Counted from the first letter of the stretch, positions 6,619-14,509 are shown. The stretch is 25,287 nucleotides of DNA from an uncultured Flavobacterium sp. (GCF_946481155.1 NZ_CAMLMK010000037.1:1-25287), one strand, 5' to 3'. Numbers and translations: made by a program. Notes: generated from the letters alone by a model not told the origin.

Positions 6619-8300
6619 TAGTCCTTGGTTTTTACAAAGCACTGAAGCAGAATTCCCAAAACTATTGTAAGCAAAGCTCCAATAAAGTTGAGCCATAAAA
6701 AGCTGACTATATCAAGATAATAAATATAGAAAATAGTCAGCTGCGAGATCAATGCACTCCAGAATACAGCCCTTGCTTTGACAAATTTCACATAGAAAGC
6801 CACGAGAAAAATTCCCAATACCGTTCCGTAGAAAATCGAGCCAATAATGTTTACCAGCTGGATAAGGTTTTCAAAAAGCGTTCCGATACAGGCAAAAAGT
6901 ATGGCAATAATTCCCCAGATTAAAGTGAAAAACTGCGTTGCGGTTACAAAATGCTTTTCGGATTTATCTGCTTTTAAGTTTCGTTTGTAGATATCTATTG
7001 TTGTGGTAGAGGCAAGTGCCGTCAGCCCAGACGCTGAGGATGACATTGCCGCTGAAAATATTACAGCTAACAACAATCCAATTAGACCTTTGGGCAGGAA
7101 ATTCAAAATGAAATACAGGAAGACATAATCTTTATCATTGGTTTCAGTTTCTTCATCCACTTTGCTTATAATTTCTTTGGCCTGTTCGCGCAGGTCTTTT
7201 TCCTTGCCGGAAAGCGATACCATTTTCTGCTGTAGAATCGGGTTGTCGAAATCCTGGTTCAGCTGACCTACATACAACATACTGATTTCCTTTTTCTCGG
7301 ATTGGACGGCCTCGAGTTCCTTTTCGAGTTTTTCAAAGGCAGCCTTATGCGTCGATTTTCGGACTAAATCATTATTGGTCGGATTAAAATGTAAAGGAGA
7401 AGAGTGGAATTGGAAGAATACAAAAACCATAACGCCTGTCAGCAATATAAAAAACTGCATCGGTACCTTTAAAAAACCGTTCATGATCATTCCCATCTGG
7501 CTCTCCCGAATGGACTTTCCCGATAAATAGCGTCCCACCTGCGACTGATCAGTTCCGAAATAGGATAATGCCAGAAAGAAACCTCCTGTAATTCCGCTCC
7601 AAAATGTATATCGTGTTTCGGGATTAAAAGAAAAATCTACAATATTCATTTTATCATTAGCTCCGGCAATTCCTAAGGCGTTGCTGAAACTCAGTTCTTC
7701 GGGCAAATAGCTTAAAATCAGGAAAAACGTGATGAACATTCCGGTCATAATCACGAACATCTGCTGTTTTTGCGTTACGTTTACGGCTTTTGTGCCGCCC
7801 GAAAATGTATAAATGATTACCAAAACTCCAATGATGACATTCATTATGGTAAGGTTCCAGCCCAATAATGCCGAAAGAATGATTGCGGGGGCATAAATGG
7901 TTAAACCGGTTCCCAATCCGCGCTGGAATAAAAAGAGGAGTGAAGCCAGCGAACGGGTTTTTACGTCGAAACGCTGTTCAAGGAATTCATATGCTGTGAA
8001 GACTTTAAGTTTGTGATAAATAGGGATAAATGTGATGCAGATAACTACCATTGCAATCGGTAATCCGAAGTAGAACTGAACGAATCCCATTCCGTCGTGA
8101 TAGGCTTGTCCCGGAGTTGAGAGAAAAGTAATCGCGCTCGCCTGTGTAGCCATAACGGAGAGTCCGACAGTCCACCACGGTGTTTCGTTATTGCCGAGGA
8201 TATATTCTTCAACATTTTTACTGCCTTTGGTTTTCCAGGCTCCGTAAATAACGATGAATAAAAGCGTTACCGAAAGTACGATCCAGTCTATTGGCTGCAT
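6618..8300 (-). CDS. Sodium:solute symporter (SSS family)
   Basis: This 560-aa polytopic membrane protein has about 13 hydrophobic helices. Family signatures include VEEYILGNNETPWWTVGLSV, ATQASAITFLSTPG, the helix with FGTDQSQVGRYLSGKS, and AAMSSSASGLTALASTTTIDIYKR. These match sodium-coupled SLC5-like transporters. An unusual hydrophilic stretch at about residues 303-391 (FNPTNN ... ETNDKDYVF) interrupts the helices and is predicted coiled coil (FEKLEKELEAVQSEKKEIS). The substrate is not determined. It is last in a leftward unit after a PIG-L deacetylase-like gene and a 34-aa membrane peptide gene (3-nt gap), so it may import a product or substrate of the PIG-L protein. Confidence 0.93.
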   Translation of the reverse strand: MQPIDWIVLSVTLLFIVIYGAWKTKGSKNVEEYILGNNETPWWTVGLSVMATQASAITFLSTPGQAYHDGMGFVQFYFGLPIAMVVICITFIPIYHKLKVFTAYEFLEQRFDVKTRSLASLLFLFQRGLGTGLTIYAPAIILSALLGWNLTIMNVIIGVLVIIYTFSGGTKAVNVTQKQQMFVIMTGMFITFFLILSYLPEELSFSNALGIAGANDKMNIVDFSFNPETRYTFWSGITGGFFLALSYFGTDQSQVGRYLSGKSIRESQMGMIMNGFLKVPMQFFILLTGVMVFVFFQFHSSPLHFNPTNNDLVRKSTHKAAFEKLEKELEAVQSEKKEISMLYVGQLNQDFDNPILQQKMVSLSGKEKDLREQAKEIISKVDEETETNDKDYVFLYFILNFLPKGLIGLLLAVIFSAAMSSSASGLTALASTTTIDIYKRNLKADKSEKHFVTATQFFTLIWGIIAILFACIGTLFENLIQLVNIIGSIFYGTVLGIFLVAFYVKFVKARAVFWSALISQLTIFYIYYLDIVSFLWLNFIGALLTIVLGILLQCFVKTKD

Positions 8301-8303
8301 AAT

Positions 8304-8408
8304 CTAAGCGTACATTTGCATTAGAAAATAGAACAACAGAATATAAAACGCATTGAGCAGCAATACGCCGGTATAACTTTTTTTCCACTTAAATTCCTGT
8401 TCTTTCAT
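8304..8408 (-). CDS. 34-aa single-pass membrane protein upstream of the symporter
   Basis: An ATG at 8408 opens a 34-codon frame ending TAG at 8304. The product begins MKEQEFKWKKSYTG and continues as a hydrophobic helix (VLLLNAFYILLFYFLMQMYA). The short charged head, positive patch before the helix and about 20-residue span are typical of real small membrane proteins. It sits 3 nt before the symporter start and 88 nt after the PIG-L stop. An A-rich AAAATAAAACC precedes the ATG. From memory, flavobacterial SSS genes of this type often carry a similar tiny upstream gene. It may be an accessory subunit or a translation-coupling leader of the transporter. Confidence 0.65.
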   Translation of the reverse strand: MKEQEFKWKKSYTGVLLLNAFYILLFYFLMQMYA

Positions 8409-8496
8409 GGTTTTATTTTAAAGTTGCTGAGTTTTGAAGATATAAAATCTTTATATGTGATTTCTTGTTTCTTGCTTCTTTTCTCCTGTTGCTTAC

Positions 8497-10986
8497 TTAT
8501 TCTCCAATAGCAATCATGTTAGCCATCAATCGGAAGGCACCCGGAACACCTTCAGGTAATTCCCTGAAAAAACTTAATCCGGTATAAATATAATGACCTT
8601 TGCCGTATTTTGCTACTAATAAGCCACTGTCTTTCGCGGTTTCGCCTTTATCATGTGCCGACAGTATCGGAGTAAATTCCTTGCCCCATTTATTAGGATA
8701 GTACAAGCCCTGCTCCTGAATCCAGGATTCGAAGTCTTTCTCCGTTATTTTGTTTGGAAAATTTAAAATCGGGTGTTTGGGTTCCAGAAAAGTGACTTTA
8801 GCAGTTTCCTCAGTAACCCTGTCCTGCGAAAGTTTAAGTTCGTAAGGTGCAATATTATTGGTAACCAATTTTCCGGACGTATTGTACTGCACAATCATCG
8901 TGCCTCCATTTTTTACGTAATCCAGCAGCGTATTTTGCTTGAATTTTAAGGCGTCAACGGTATTATAAGCGCGAATTCCGACCAAAATAGCATCGAAATC
9001 TTTAATTGCTTCAGGCGTTATTTTTTCCGGAGCAAGGAGTGTTACATTATAGTCCATCTGTCTTAAACTTTCCGGGATTTCGTCTCCTGCACCCATGATA
9101 TAGCCAATGTTATTACCTCTGGTCTCAATTTCAAGTCGGTTGAATTTGGCTTCTGAAGGTAATAAAATCTGCTGCAGCGGAATATGCGCATAATCAATAG
9201 TAACCAGCTTTTTATCGAAGCGGTTGTTGTTTATTACAGCAATGCTCTTCGCAATCGCTTTGGAAGAGTGGGATGGAGGTGTAACTTCAAAAGAAACAGT
9301 TTTCTCACTTCCTTTTTGGGCTAAATCAAACGGAATTGATTTTGGGGTCACTTTCCATTCAGAAGGCAGTTCCAGCATTACTTCTCCTTTACAATTGTCT
9401 TTCCCGGCTTTTATTTTCACTGAAATCTGATGTTTCTTATTGTTTGGGAAAAGCTCAACTTTATTTAATATTTCAGTGGTCACTTCGGGCAAAATAGCAA
9501 AAGGCTGGTACATTTCGCCTTTTACAGCATCATTGAATTTGTAGACAATATCTTTTGCTATGGTAAAAGGTTCACCGACAATATTTAATTTCCAAAGCAA
9601 TTGCTGACGGGCGGTTTCCGGTTTGCCTATCCTATTTTTATCCGTAACAGAGAACAACCCTAATGTTCCTTTTTCATTTAACCAATAAGGAGATGAAAAG
9701 GCAGCATTTTCGGGAATCCTGATTGTCTTTTCGGTTTTGAATGTTATATTATTCTCCAGTTTTATATTTTCAATCACATTTGTATTCAGAAAAGCAACTG
9801 CTGTAATTTCAATTGCCGTATTGCTTCTGTTGATGGCTTCAAGTTTTAAGGCAATCTCGCTATTTGGATTCGTATTTTGCTGAGAGGCAACACTTTCTAA
9901 ATATAAGCCGGTAGAAGCTATGATAATGTTTTCAAGTTCCTGTTTCTTAATCGTTTTCCAGTGTTCGTCTTCTAATTGATTGATGAGTTTGTAAGCTTCT
10001 ATCAATTTTGGCAAATGCACGTCAGGATTTTTGAAGTTGAAGTTGGTTTGGATTTCAGTCAGTATTTTACCGACAGCTTCCCCACCTTTAATTCTGGTCC
10101 AGGTCGTGTTGATGCCTTCGAAAATATTGTTTTTATCTTTCGGAACATCACCTTTTAAAAATTCAAGGTATTCAAGTTCATCGCCACGTGTACCTGTGCT
10201 GCCGAAACCCTGACATTGATGCTGACTTCTGCTTAAGGCGGCAATTTCACCATTGCTTTTTCCTTTTAAGGGATAAAAAACGCCGGTATTTATGGTAAAT
10301 AAATTGGTTTTATCTGCTTTTTTGAAATTTTCCTCGCTGCCGTAAAACCACCAGGAAGTATTGAAAAATACTCTTTTGGGCTGCCATAGCGATGTGCCTG
10401 TAAGCTGTTCGGGAAAAACGGTTGGATCATTGGTTTTATCAAATGCTTCCACACTTAAAATTGCTGAAGCGGTATGATGGCCGTGAGTGGTACCCGGTGT
10501 TCTGTGATTAAAGCGATTAATGATTACATCCGGTTTGAATTTTCGGATAGCCATCACTACATCGCTCATTATTTCTTCTTTGTTCCAGATGTTGAATGTT
10601 TCTTCCGGCTCTTTGGAATAGCCAAAATCATTGGCGCGGGAAAAAAACTGTTCACCGCCATCGATTCTTCTTGCAGCAAGTAATTCCTGTGTCCGCAGAA
10701 CACCTAGTAATTCTTTTAATTCGGTACCAATCAGATTTTGACCTCCGTCCCCGCGGGTAAGGGATAAATAACCGGTTCGGGCTTTGGTTTCATTAGAGAG
10801 ATACGAAATCAATCGCGTATTTTCGTCGTCAGGATGCGCAGCAATGTATAGCACTGATCCTAAGAAATTTAGTTTTTCAATCTGATTGTAAATATCGGCG
10901 GCGCTTAATTTTTGCGGTTGCTGGGCAAAAAACTGCTGGGAAAACAGGAGTAAAAAAAGATATAAAAGTGAGCCGGGCCTCTTCAT
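8497..10986 (-). CDS. Exported PIG-L (LmbE-like) family deacetylase with C-terminal glutamine-amidotransferase-like domain
   Basis: This 829-aa protein has a signal peptide (LLYLFLLLFSQQFFAQ). The PIG-L catalytic domain lies at about residues 40-290. The zinc motif AHPDDE is at 50-55 (His51, Asp53, Asp54) and the third zinc ligand region HGHH is at 168-171. LTRGDGGQN at 76-84 is also characteristic. PIG-L enzymes remove N-acetyl groups from glycosyl or amino-sugar conjugates. The middle (about 350-620) is beta-rich and lacks a clear assignment. The C-terminal 200 residues (IGYIMGAGDEIPESLRQM, AILVGIRAYNT, VKNGGTMIVQYNT) look like a class I glutamine-amidotransferase-type fold without an obvious Cys nucleophile. 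It is followed by the small membrane gene and the symporter, suggesting an uptake or processing route for an amino sugar. Confidence 0.87.
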   Translation of the reverse strand: MKRPGSLLYLFLLLFSQQFFAQQPQKLSAADIYNQIEKLNFLGSVLYIAAHPDDENTRLISYLSNETKARTGYLSLTRGDGGQNLIGTELKELLGVLRTQELLAARRIDGGEQFFSRANDFGYSKEPEETFNIWNKEEIMSDVVMAIRKFKPDVIINRFNHRTPGTTHGHHTASAILSVEAFDKTNDPTVFPEQLTGTSLWQPKRVFFNTSWWFYGSEENFKKADKTNLFTINTGVFYPLKGKSNGEIAALSRSQHQCQGFGSTGTRGDELEYLEFLKGDVPKDKNNIFEGINTTWTRIKGGEAVGKILTEIQTNFNFKNPDVHLPKLIEAYKLINQLEDEHWKTIKKQELENIIIASTGLYLESVASQQNTNPNSEIALKLEAINRSNTAIEITAVAFLNTNVIENIKLENNITFKTEKTIRIPENAAFSSPYWLNEKGTLGLFSVTDKNRIGKPETARQQLLWKLNIVGEPFTIAKDIVYKFNDAVKGEMYQPFAILPEVTTEILNKVELFPNNKKHQISVKIKAGKDNCKGEVMLELPSEWKVTPKSIPFDLAQKGSEKTVSFEVTPPSHSSKAIAKSIAVINNNRFDKKLVTIDYAHIPLQQILLPSEAKFNRLEIETRGNNIGYIMGAGDEIPESLRQMDYNVTLLAPEKITPEAIKDFDAILVGIRAYNTVDALKFKQNTLLDYVKNGGTMIVQYNTSGKLVTNNIAPYELKLSQDRVTEETAKVTFLEPKHPILNFPNKITEKDFESWIQEQGLYYPNKWGKEFTPILSAHDKGETAKDSGLLVAKYGKGHYIYTGLSFFRELPEGVPGAFRLMANMIAIGE

Positions 10987-11009
10987 AATGTAGTGTTATT
11001 CTTGTTTTT

Positions 11010-11017
11010 CAAATATA
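11010..11017 (-). promoter_or_regulatory. Bacteroidota -7 element of the PIG-L gene
   Basis: TATATTTG on the minus strand perfectly fits TAnnTTTG and lies 23 nt before the PIG-L ATG. No TTTG is seen at the ideal -33 distance, so only the -7 box is supported. Confidence 0.5.
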
Positions 11018-11057
11018 GTGAAATAGGATATCTGAATAATTTATTTAACAGGAAATT

Positions 11058-11089
11058 AAAAAAGGCAAAGACTATACAGCCTTTGCCTT
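11058..11089 (-). terminator. Intrinsic terminator of the 208-aa secreted protein gene
   Basis: On the minus strand AAGGCAAAG (11089-11081), a 10-nt loop and CTTTGCCTT (11070-11062) form a perfect 9-bp stem followed by a T6 run. It lies 23 nt after the stop codon at 11113. Confidence 0.85.
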
Positions 11090-11112
11090 ACTTTGAATTA
11101 ATGATTTAAACA

Positions 11113-11739
11113 TTAACCTCTTTTTCCGTGGCCTCTGCCATTTCCATTTCCATTACCGTTGTTTCCACGGCCATTTCCATTTCCATTGCCGCGAGATGGC
11201 TCATGCCTAACACCATTTCCACTCTCACGTGTACCACGATATTCATTTCTGTAATCGTTGTTTCTTCTTTCGCCTCGATTATCATTTCTGTAATATTCTC
11301 TACGATCGTCATCATTTCTTTCTCGGCGATAACCGTCTCTCGGACCATTGTATACTACCTGTGGTCGAACTCCATAAGTTCTTTGAGGTGTCCCTCGGTA
11401 ACCGTGATAGTATTGCGTTCTGTGTTGTTTGTAGTAGATGTATGGATTTGGTCCGTAATCATGTAAACAAACTTTATAAGCGCCATATAAATCGTAATGT
11501 CTGTAACGGTAAGGAAGGTATGCTGTTCTTATCCATCCGCCACCATCAAAATAGATGAACATTGCTGTTGGGATATCATAATATACTTCGATGTCCGGAA
11601 TATAATAGTATCTTGTTTCTGCGTATCCGACAGGACCCCAAACCGGAGGCGTACCAATATTTACATTAACCGAAACCTGTGCTTGTGCACTTAAGGTCAT
11701 TAAAAATATTCCTGCGAATAAAAATTTAATAGCTTTCAT
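11113..11739 (-). CDS. Exported hypothetical protein with Arg/Gly/Asn-rich tail (paralogue A)
   Basis: This 208-aa protein has a signal peptide (KFLFAGIFLMTLSAQAQ). A roughly 100-residue Tyr-rich core follows, including VSVNVNIGTPPVWGP, RYYYIPDIEVYYDIPTAMFIY, GGWIRTAYLPYRYRHYDLY and NPYIYYKQHR. The last 75 residues are low complexity: Arg/Asp/Asn-rich, then Gly/Asn repeats. The core is clearly homologous to the next gene upstream (11952-12356), so this is a tandem duplication with divergent tails. No catalytic motif is visible. A sigma-54-like promoter lies 48-65 nt upstream and a strong terminator follows, so it is monocistronic. The secreted location is well supported; function is unknown. 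Confidence 0.8.
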   Translation of the reverse strand: MKAIKFLFAGIFLMTLSAQAQVSVNVNIGTPPVWGPVGYAETRYYYIPDIEVYYDIPTAMFIYFDGGGWIRTAYLPYRYRHYDLYGAYKVCLHDYGPNPYIYYKQHRTQYYHGYRGTPQRTYGVRPQVVYNGPRDGYRRERNDDDRREYYRNDNRGERRNNDYRNEYRGTRESGNGVRHEPSRGNGNGNGRGNNGNGNGNGRGHGKRG

Positions 11740-11786
11740 AATTTTATATTTAAATTAAACCAAGTAATCGTCTGATGTTTTACTAT

Positions 11787-11804
11787 TTCCAACTACCGTG
11801 CCAA
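11787..11804 (-). promoter_or_regulatory. Sigma-54 (RpoN)-like promoter
   Basis: On the minus strand TTGGCACGGTAGTTGGAA closely follows the sigma-54 consensus TGGCACG-N4-TTGC. It has the invariant -24 GG and correct 10-nt spacing to the -12 dinucleotide, which is GG instead of GC. It ends 47 nt before the start codon of the 208-aa secreted protein, a sensible leader length. Confidence 0.5.
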
Positions 11805-11896
11805 AACGAATTATTAAATTAAAATTTATTTGCAGCTTCGTGGTGTAATTTTGTAAATGCCTGAATTTACAAGCAATATCAAATTTATTTTTCATA

Positions 11897-11928
11897 AAAA
11901 AAGCAAGGATATTTCGCCTTGCTTTTTT
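11897..11928 (-). terminator. Intrinsic terminator of paralogue B
   Basis: AAAAAAGCAAGG (11897-11908) and CCTTGCTTTTTT (11917-11928) form a 12-bp stem with an 8-nt loop. On the minus strand a T-run follows the GC core. It starts 23 nt downstream of the stop codon at 11952. The T6 on the other side means it could work both ways. Confidence 0.85.
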
Positions 11929-11951
11929 ATAATTTCGGAATTTATGAATTT

Positions 11952-12356
11952 TTATTTCCCTTTTCCGTGACCTTTCCCATGACCTTTTCCGTGGCCTTTA
12001 GCATGTCCTTTTGCAACACCCTTAGGATATTTTACTTTATGTTGTTTATAAAAGCTGTATGGTCTTTCGCCTCTGTAATCCAAAACTATAGTACGACCGG
12101 CACGTAAATCATAATGCGCATATCTGGCGGGTAATCTTTTGGCATATATCCATCCGCTCGGACCCATGTAGATATATCTGGCCGTAGGAACATCATAATA
12201 CACTTCAATGTCCGGAATATAATAATAACGTGCATTGGCAGGTAGTGGTGGACCCCATACCGGAGGGCCTATATTAACATTCACGTCAACCTGTGCTGAA
12301 GCGTTTACTGCAAATGACAAAAGAAATCCAAGCAGTAATAATTTAACTGTTTTCAT
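11952..12356 (-). CDS. Exported hypothetical protein with Gly-His-Gly-Lys repeat tail (paralogue B)
   Basis: This 134-aa protein has a signal peptide (VKLLLLGFLLSFAVNASAQ). Its core is the same as in paralogue A: VDVNVNIGPPVWGP, RYYYIPDIEVYYDVPTARYIY, SGWIYAKRLPARYAHYDLR and YSFYKQHK. The final 22 residues are a GHGK/GHAK repeat ending GKGK, very basic and His-rich. The conserved Tyr-rich core suggests a small beta domain. The His/Gly/Lys tail might bind metal or polyanions, which is inference. It has its own terminator, so the two paralogues are separate units. No sigma-54-like site is seen upstream of this copy. Function unknown. Confidence 0.78.
   Translation of the reverse strand: MKTVKLLLLGFLLSFAVNASAQVDVNVNIGPPVWGPPLPANARYYYIPDIEVYYDVPTARYIYMGPSGWIYAKRLPARYAHYDLRAGRTIVLDYRGERPYSFYKQHKVKYPKGVAKGHAKGHGKGHGKGHGKGK
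11955..12020 (-). repeat. 12-nt coding repeats for (GHGK)n
   Basis: Degenerate 12-nt units (GGX CAY GGX AAR) are repeated about four times at the 3' end of paralogue B and encode its Gly-His-Gly-Lys tail. Copy number could vary by slippage. Confidence 0.7.
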
Positions 12357-12460
12357 AATATTTTGGTTTTAATGAATAAATTAATTTGTAATTGTATTAA
12401 AACGGAATTACATCTGTTAAAAGTATAAAAATAAACCTAAACTTTTACAAAAAAATCCTG

Positions 12461-12988
12461 TTAATCCATAAACTCCCGATCGTCGCTGTAGTTTTTTATG
12501 ATAGTGATACCTTTCTGCAGTAAAAGGTTGTTGGGATAGGTAATGCGTTCACCGTTTTGTGCTCTTAAAAGCGCGTGAAATGCTGTAATGTCAATGATTT
12601 CACCTTCGACGGGGAAGTCTTTGTCATGTATCATTATGACGTCACCAATCTTAAAAGGGAAGTTAAAGAAAAGTATAATTCCTGCTGTAATGTTACTCAA
12701 AATCGACCATTGCGCAAACATGGCCACACCAATAATCGCTGAAATGGAAGAGGCAAAGAATACTAGCTGACCGGTTCCGATACCCCAGACGGTAAAAAGC
12801 ACAATAACTGTAATGATCGTCAGCAGTATGTTCATGTACTTAATCACAAGATTAGTCCGATGCTCAATCGTACCGGTAATCTGGGCAAAACGTCGTACAA
12901 TCTTAGCAACACCCAATCGCAATAATAAATATACTATTACGGTGACAGTGGTTGCCACAATCTCCATATAAAATTTGTCCTCAAACAT
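12461..12988 (-). CDS. Small MscS-family mechanosensitive channel protein
   Basis: This 175-aa membrane protein has about three hydrophobic helices (near residues 8-25, 48-68 and 72-100). The last is the pore-type helix (SSISAIIGVAMFAQWSILSNITAGIILFF), followed by the first beta-domain (FPFKIGDVIMI, VEGEIIDITAFHALLRAQNGERITYPNNLLL). This is the conserved MscS core. It ends soon after the beta-domain, so the large cytoplasmic cage of full MscS is absent, which is normal for the short bacterial forms. It is predicted to release solutes on osmotic downshock. It is last in a leftward run, 11 nt after maf; no clear terminator hairpin follows. Confidence 0.9.
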   Translation of the reverse strand: MFEDKFYMEIVATTVTVIVYLLLRLGVAKIVRRFAQITGTIEHRTNLVIKYMNILLTIITVIVLFTVWGIGTGQLVFFASSISAIIGVAMFAQWSILSNITAGIILFFNFPFKIGDVIMIHDKDFPVEGEIIDITAFHALLRAQNGERITYPNNLLLQKGITIIKNYSDDREFMD

Positions 12989-12999
12989 ATCTGCAGAAG

Positions 13000-13590
13000 T
13001 TAGTGTTCTACAAATGTAAGCAAATGTTTATAAACTTTATCTACGGGAAGGCCAACAACATTTGCATAGGAGCCATCAATTCCTGAAATAGCCACCAAAC
13101 CTATCCATTCCTGGATACCATACGAGCCGGCTTTGTCGAAAGGTTTGTAATTATCTAAATAATAAGTAATGGCTTCGTTAGTGAGTTTGTTGAATGTCAC
13201 TCTCGTTACTCCGTAAAAAGTATCCGTTTTAGAGTTAGTTCTTATGCAGACTGAGGTGATAACCTCATGCGTTTTTCCGGAAAGCGACTGCAGCATCTGA
13301 AAAGCATCCTCATAATCCTTCGGTTTTCCCAAAGCTTTGTTCTCGTGCCACACAATGGTATCGCTGGTAACTAAAATATCTTTATCGGAAAGTTCGTCAA
13401 GAAAGGCATTTGCTTTCAGTTCGGCTAAATAATTGGTGATTTCTTCTGCTTTCAGATCTTCGGAATAGATTTCTTCGACTTCTTTCAGCCTGATTTCGAA
13501 ATCAAGATCCAAATCCCTGAAAAACTGCTGGCGTCGGGGAGAACCTGAAGCTAAAATAATATTGAAACCGTTTAATTTGTCTTTAAGCAT
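13000..13590 (-). CDS. maf: Maf-family nucleoside triphosphate pyrophosphatase
   Basis: This 196-aa protein has family signatures ILASGSPRRQQFFRDLDLDF near the N-terminus, LVTSDTIVWHENKALGKPKD, SGKTHEVITSVCI, and KAGSYGIQEWIGLVAISGIDGSYANVVGLPV. These match the YhdE/dTTP-UTP type of Maf pyrophosphatases, which hydrolyse dTTP, UTP and some modified nucleotides to monophosphates and are linked to septum or housecleaning functions. The SPRR and SDT motifs include the catalytic and phosphate-binding residues. The start overlaps the UbiA stop by 8 nt, indicating translational coupling. Identity is firm; the precise nucleotide preference is inferred from the family. Confidence 0.95.
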   Translation of the reverse strand: MLKDKLNGFNIILASGSPRRQQFFRDLDLDFEIRLKEVEEIYSEDLKAEEITNYLAELKANAFLDELSDKDILVTSDTIVWHENKALGKPKDYEDAFQMLQSLSGKTHEVITSVCIRTNSKTDTFYGVTRVTFNKLTNEAITYYLDNYKPFDKAGSYGIQEWIGLVAISGIDGSYANVVGLPVDKVYKHLLTFVEH

Positions 13591-14509
13591 TCAAATTCAT
13601 ATTAATAGTGATCACGACAATGGATAAGATTCCGAAAAGTAAAACCAATTTTAAAACCATACTTAAATGATGGAATTCCTTCTTCGATTTTGCGTTCCAG
13701 ACTTTGATAAGAAAATAAAGCAACGGTGCCAAAACGAAAAGCAACACATAATACATTACCCACTGTAATTCCAGAAGGTTTTTGTTTACATACAGAATCA
13801 AAAGCGCTATTGGAATTAGCGTCAATCCGCATACAATCTTAGTAGTTCTGTCTGTTCCAAGAACAATAGGAAGCGTACTCATTCCTGCATTATAATCACC
13901 ATCCATATCTTCGATATCTTTCACTATCTCACGAATGAAATTGATGATGAAAGCAAAAAGTGCATAATCCAGCAGAATGCTGAAAATCGTACTCATCTGC
14001 ACCTGATTGCCTTCATAAGTCGCCGGAAGCAAATCAAAAATACCAATGATGATAACGCTTACGGAAAGCAGTAATGCCACAATTACATTACCAATCAACA
14101 GGGTTTGTTTGAAACTGGTGGCATACATGTATAAAGTAGCTGCAACTATAATAAATACTGCCGCAAAACTTGGCTTCTGAATAACATTCGATAAGTAAAA
14201 GCCAATTCCCACGCCAATGATATTCAGACCAATGTAAATGTTATAAGCCATTCCTTCAGAAATATGCTTTCCCACAATCACATTTTTTGGCTTAGACACT
14301 TCATCCGTTTCCTGATCCATAATGTTATTAATTACATAACCACCGGCAGCAATGGCAATGGTAGCCAATGTTAATAATATGAATTGCCAGTCGGACAAAG
14401 CCAGAAAAAGGTCTTTTTGCTGTTTCAGAAATACAAAGTGGAAAATAAGCTGCATTAAAGCCAGCATTAACAGGTTTTGGAAGCGGATTAGCTTTAGAAA
14501 ATGTTTCAT
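13583..14509 (-). CDS. UbiA-family prenyltransferase (geranylgeranylglycerol-phosphate geranylgeranyltransferase-like)
   Basis: This 308-aa polytopic protein has about nine helices. The two Asp-rich motifs of UbiA enzymes are intact: NNIMDQETD at residues 61-69 and DIEDMDGD at 198-205, each binding Mg2+-diphosphate. KPKNVIVGKHIS after motif I is characteristic of the branch annotated as (di)geranylgeranylglyceryl phosphate synthase-like in Bacteroidota. That branch transfers a prenyl chain to a glycerol-phosphate-type or quinone-type acceptor; the acceptor cannot be read from sequence. It lies between the KdsC-type gene (30-nt gap) and maf (8-nt overlap). A menaquinone or tocopherol-like role is the main alternative. 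Confidence 0.9.
   Translation of the reverse strand: MKHFLKLIRFQNLLMLALMQLIFHFVFLKQQKDLFLALSDWQFILLTLATIAIAAGGYVINNIMDQETDEVSKPKNVIVGKHISEGMAYNIYIGLNIIGVGIGFYLSNVIQKPSFAAVFIIVAATLYMYATSFKQTLLIGNVIVALLLSVSVIIIGIFDLLPATYEGNQVQMSTIFSILLDYALFAFIINFIREIVKDIEDMDGDYNAGMSTLPIVLGTDRTTKIVCGLTLIPIALLILYVNKNLLELQWVMYYVLLFVLAPLLYFLIKVWNAKSKKEFHHLSMVLKLVLLFGILSIVVITINMNLNA

Noticed and set aside
11106..11558. Several long overlapping frames on both strands over the paralogue A tail
   Set aside because: They are by-products of the low-complexity Arg/Gly/Asn codons of the real secreted protein and show no protein-like composition.
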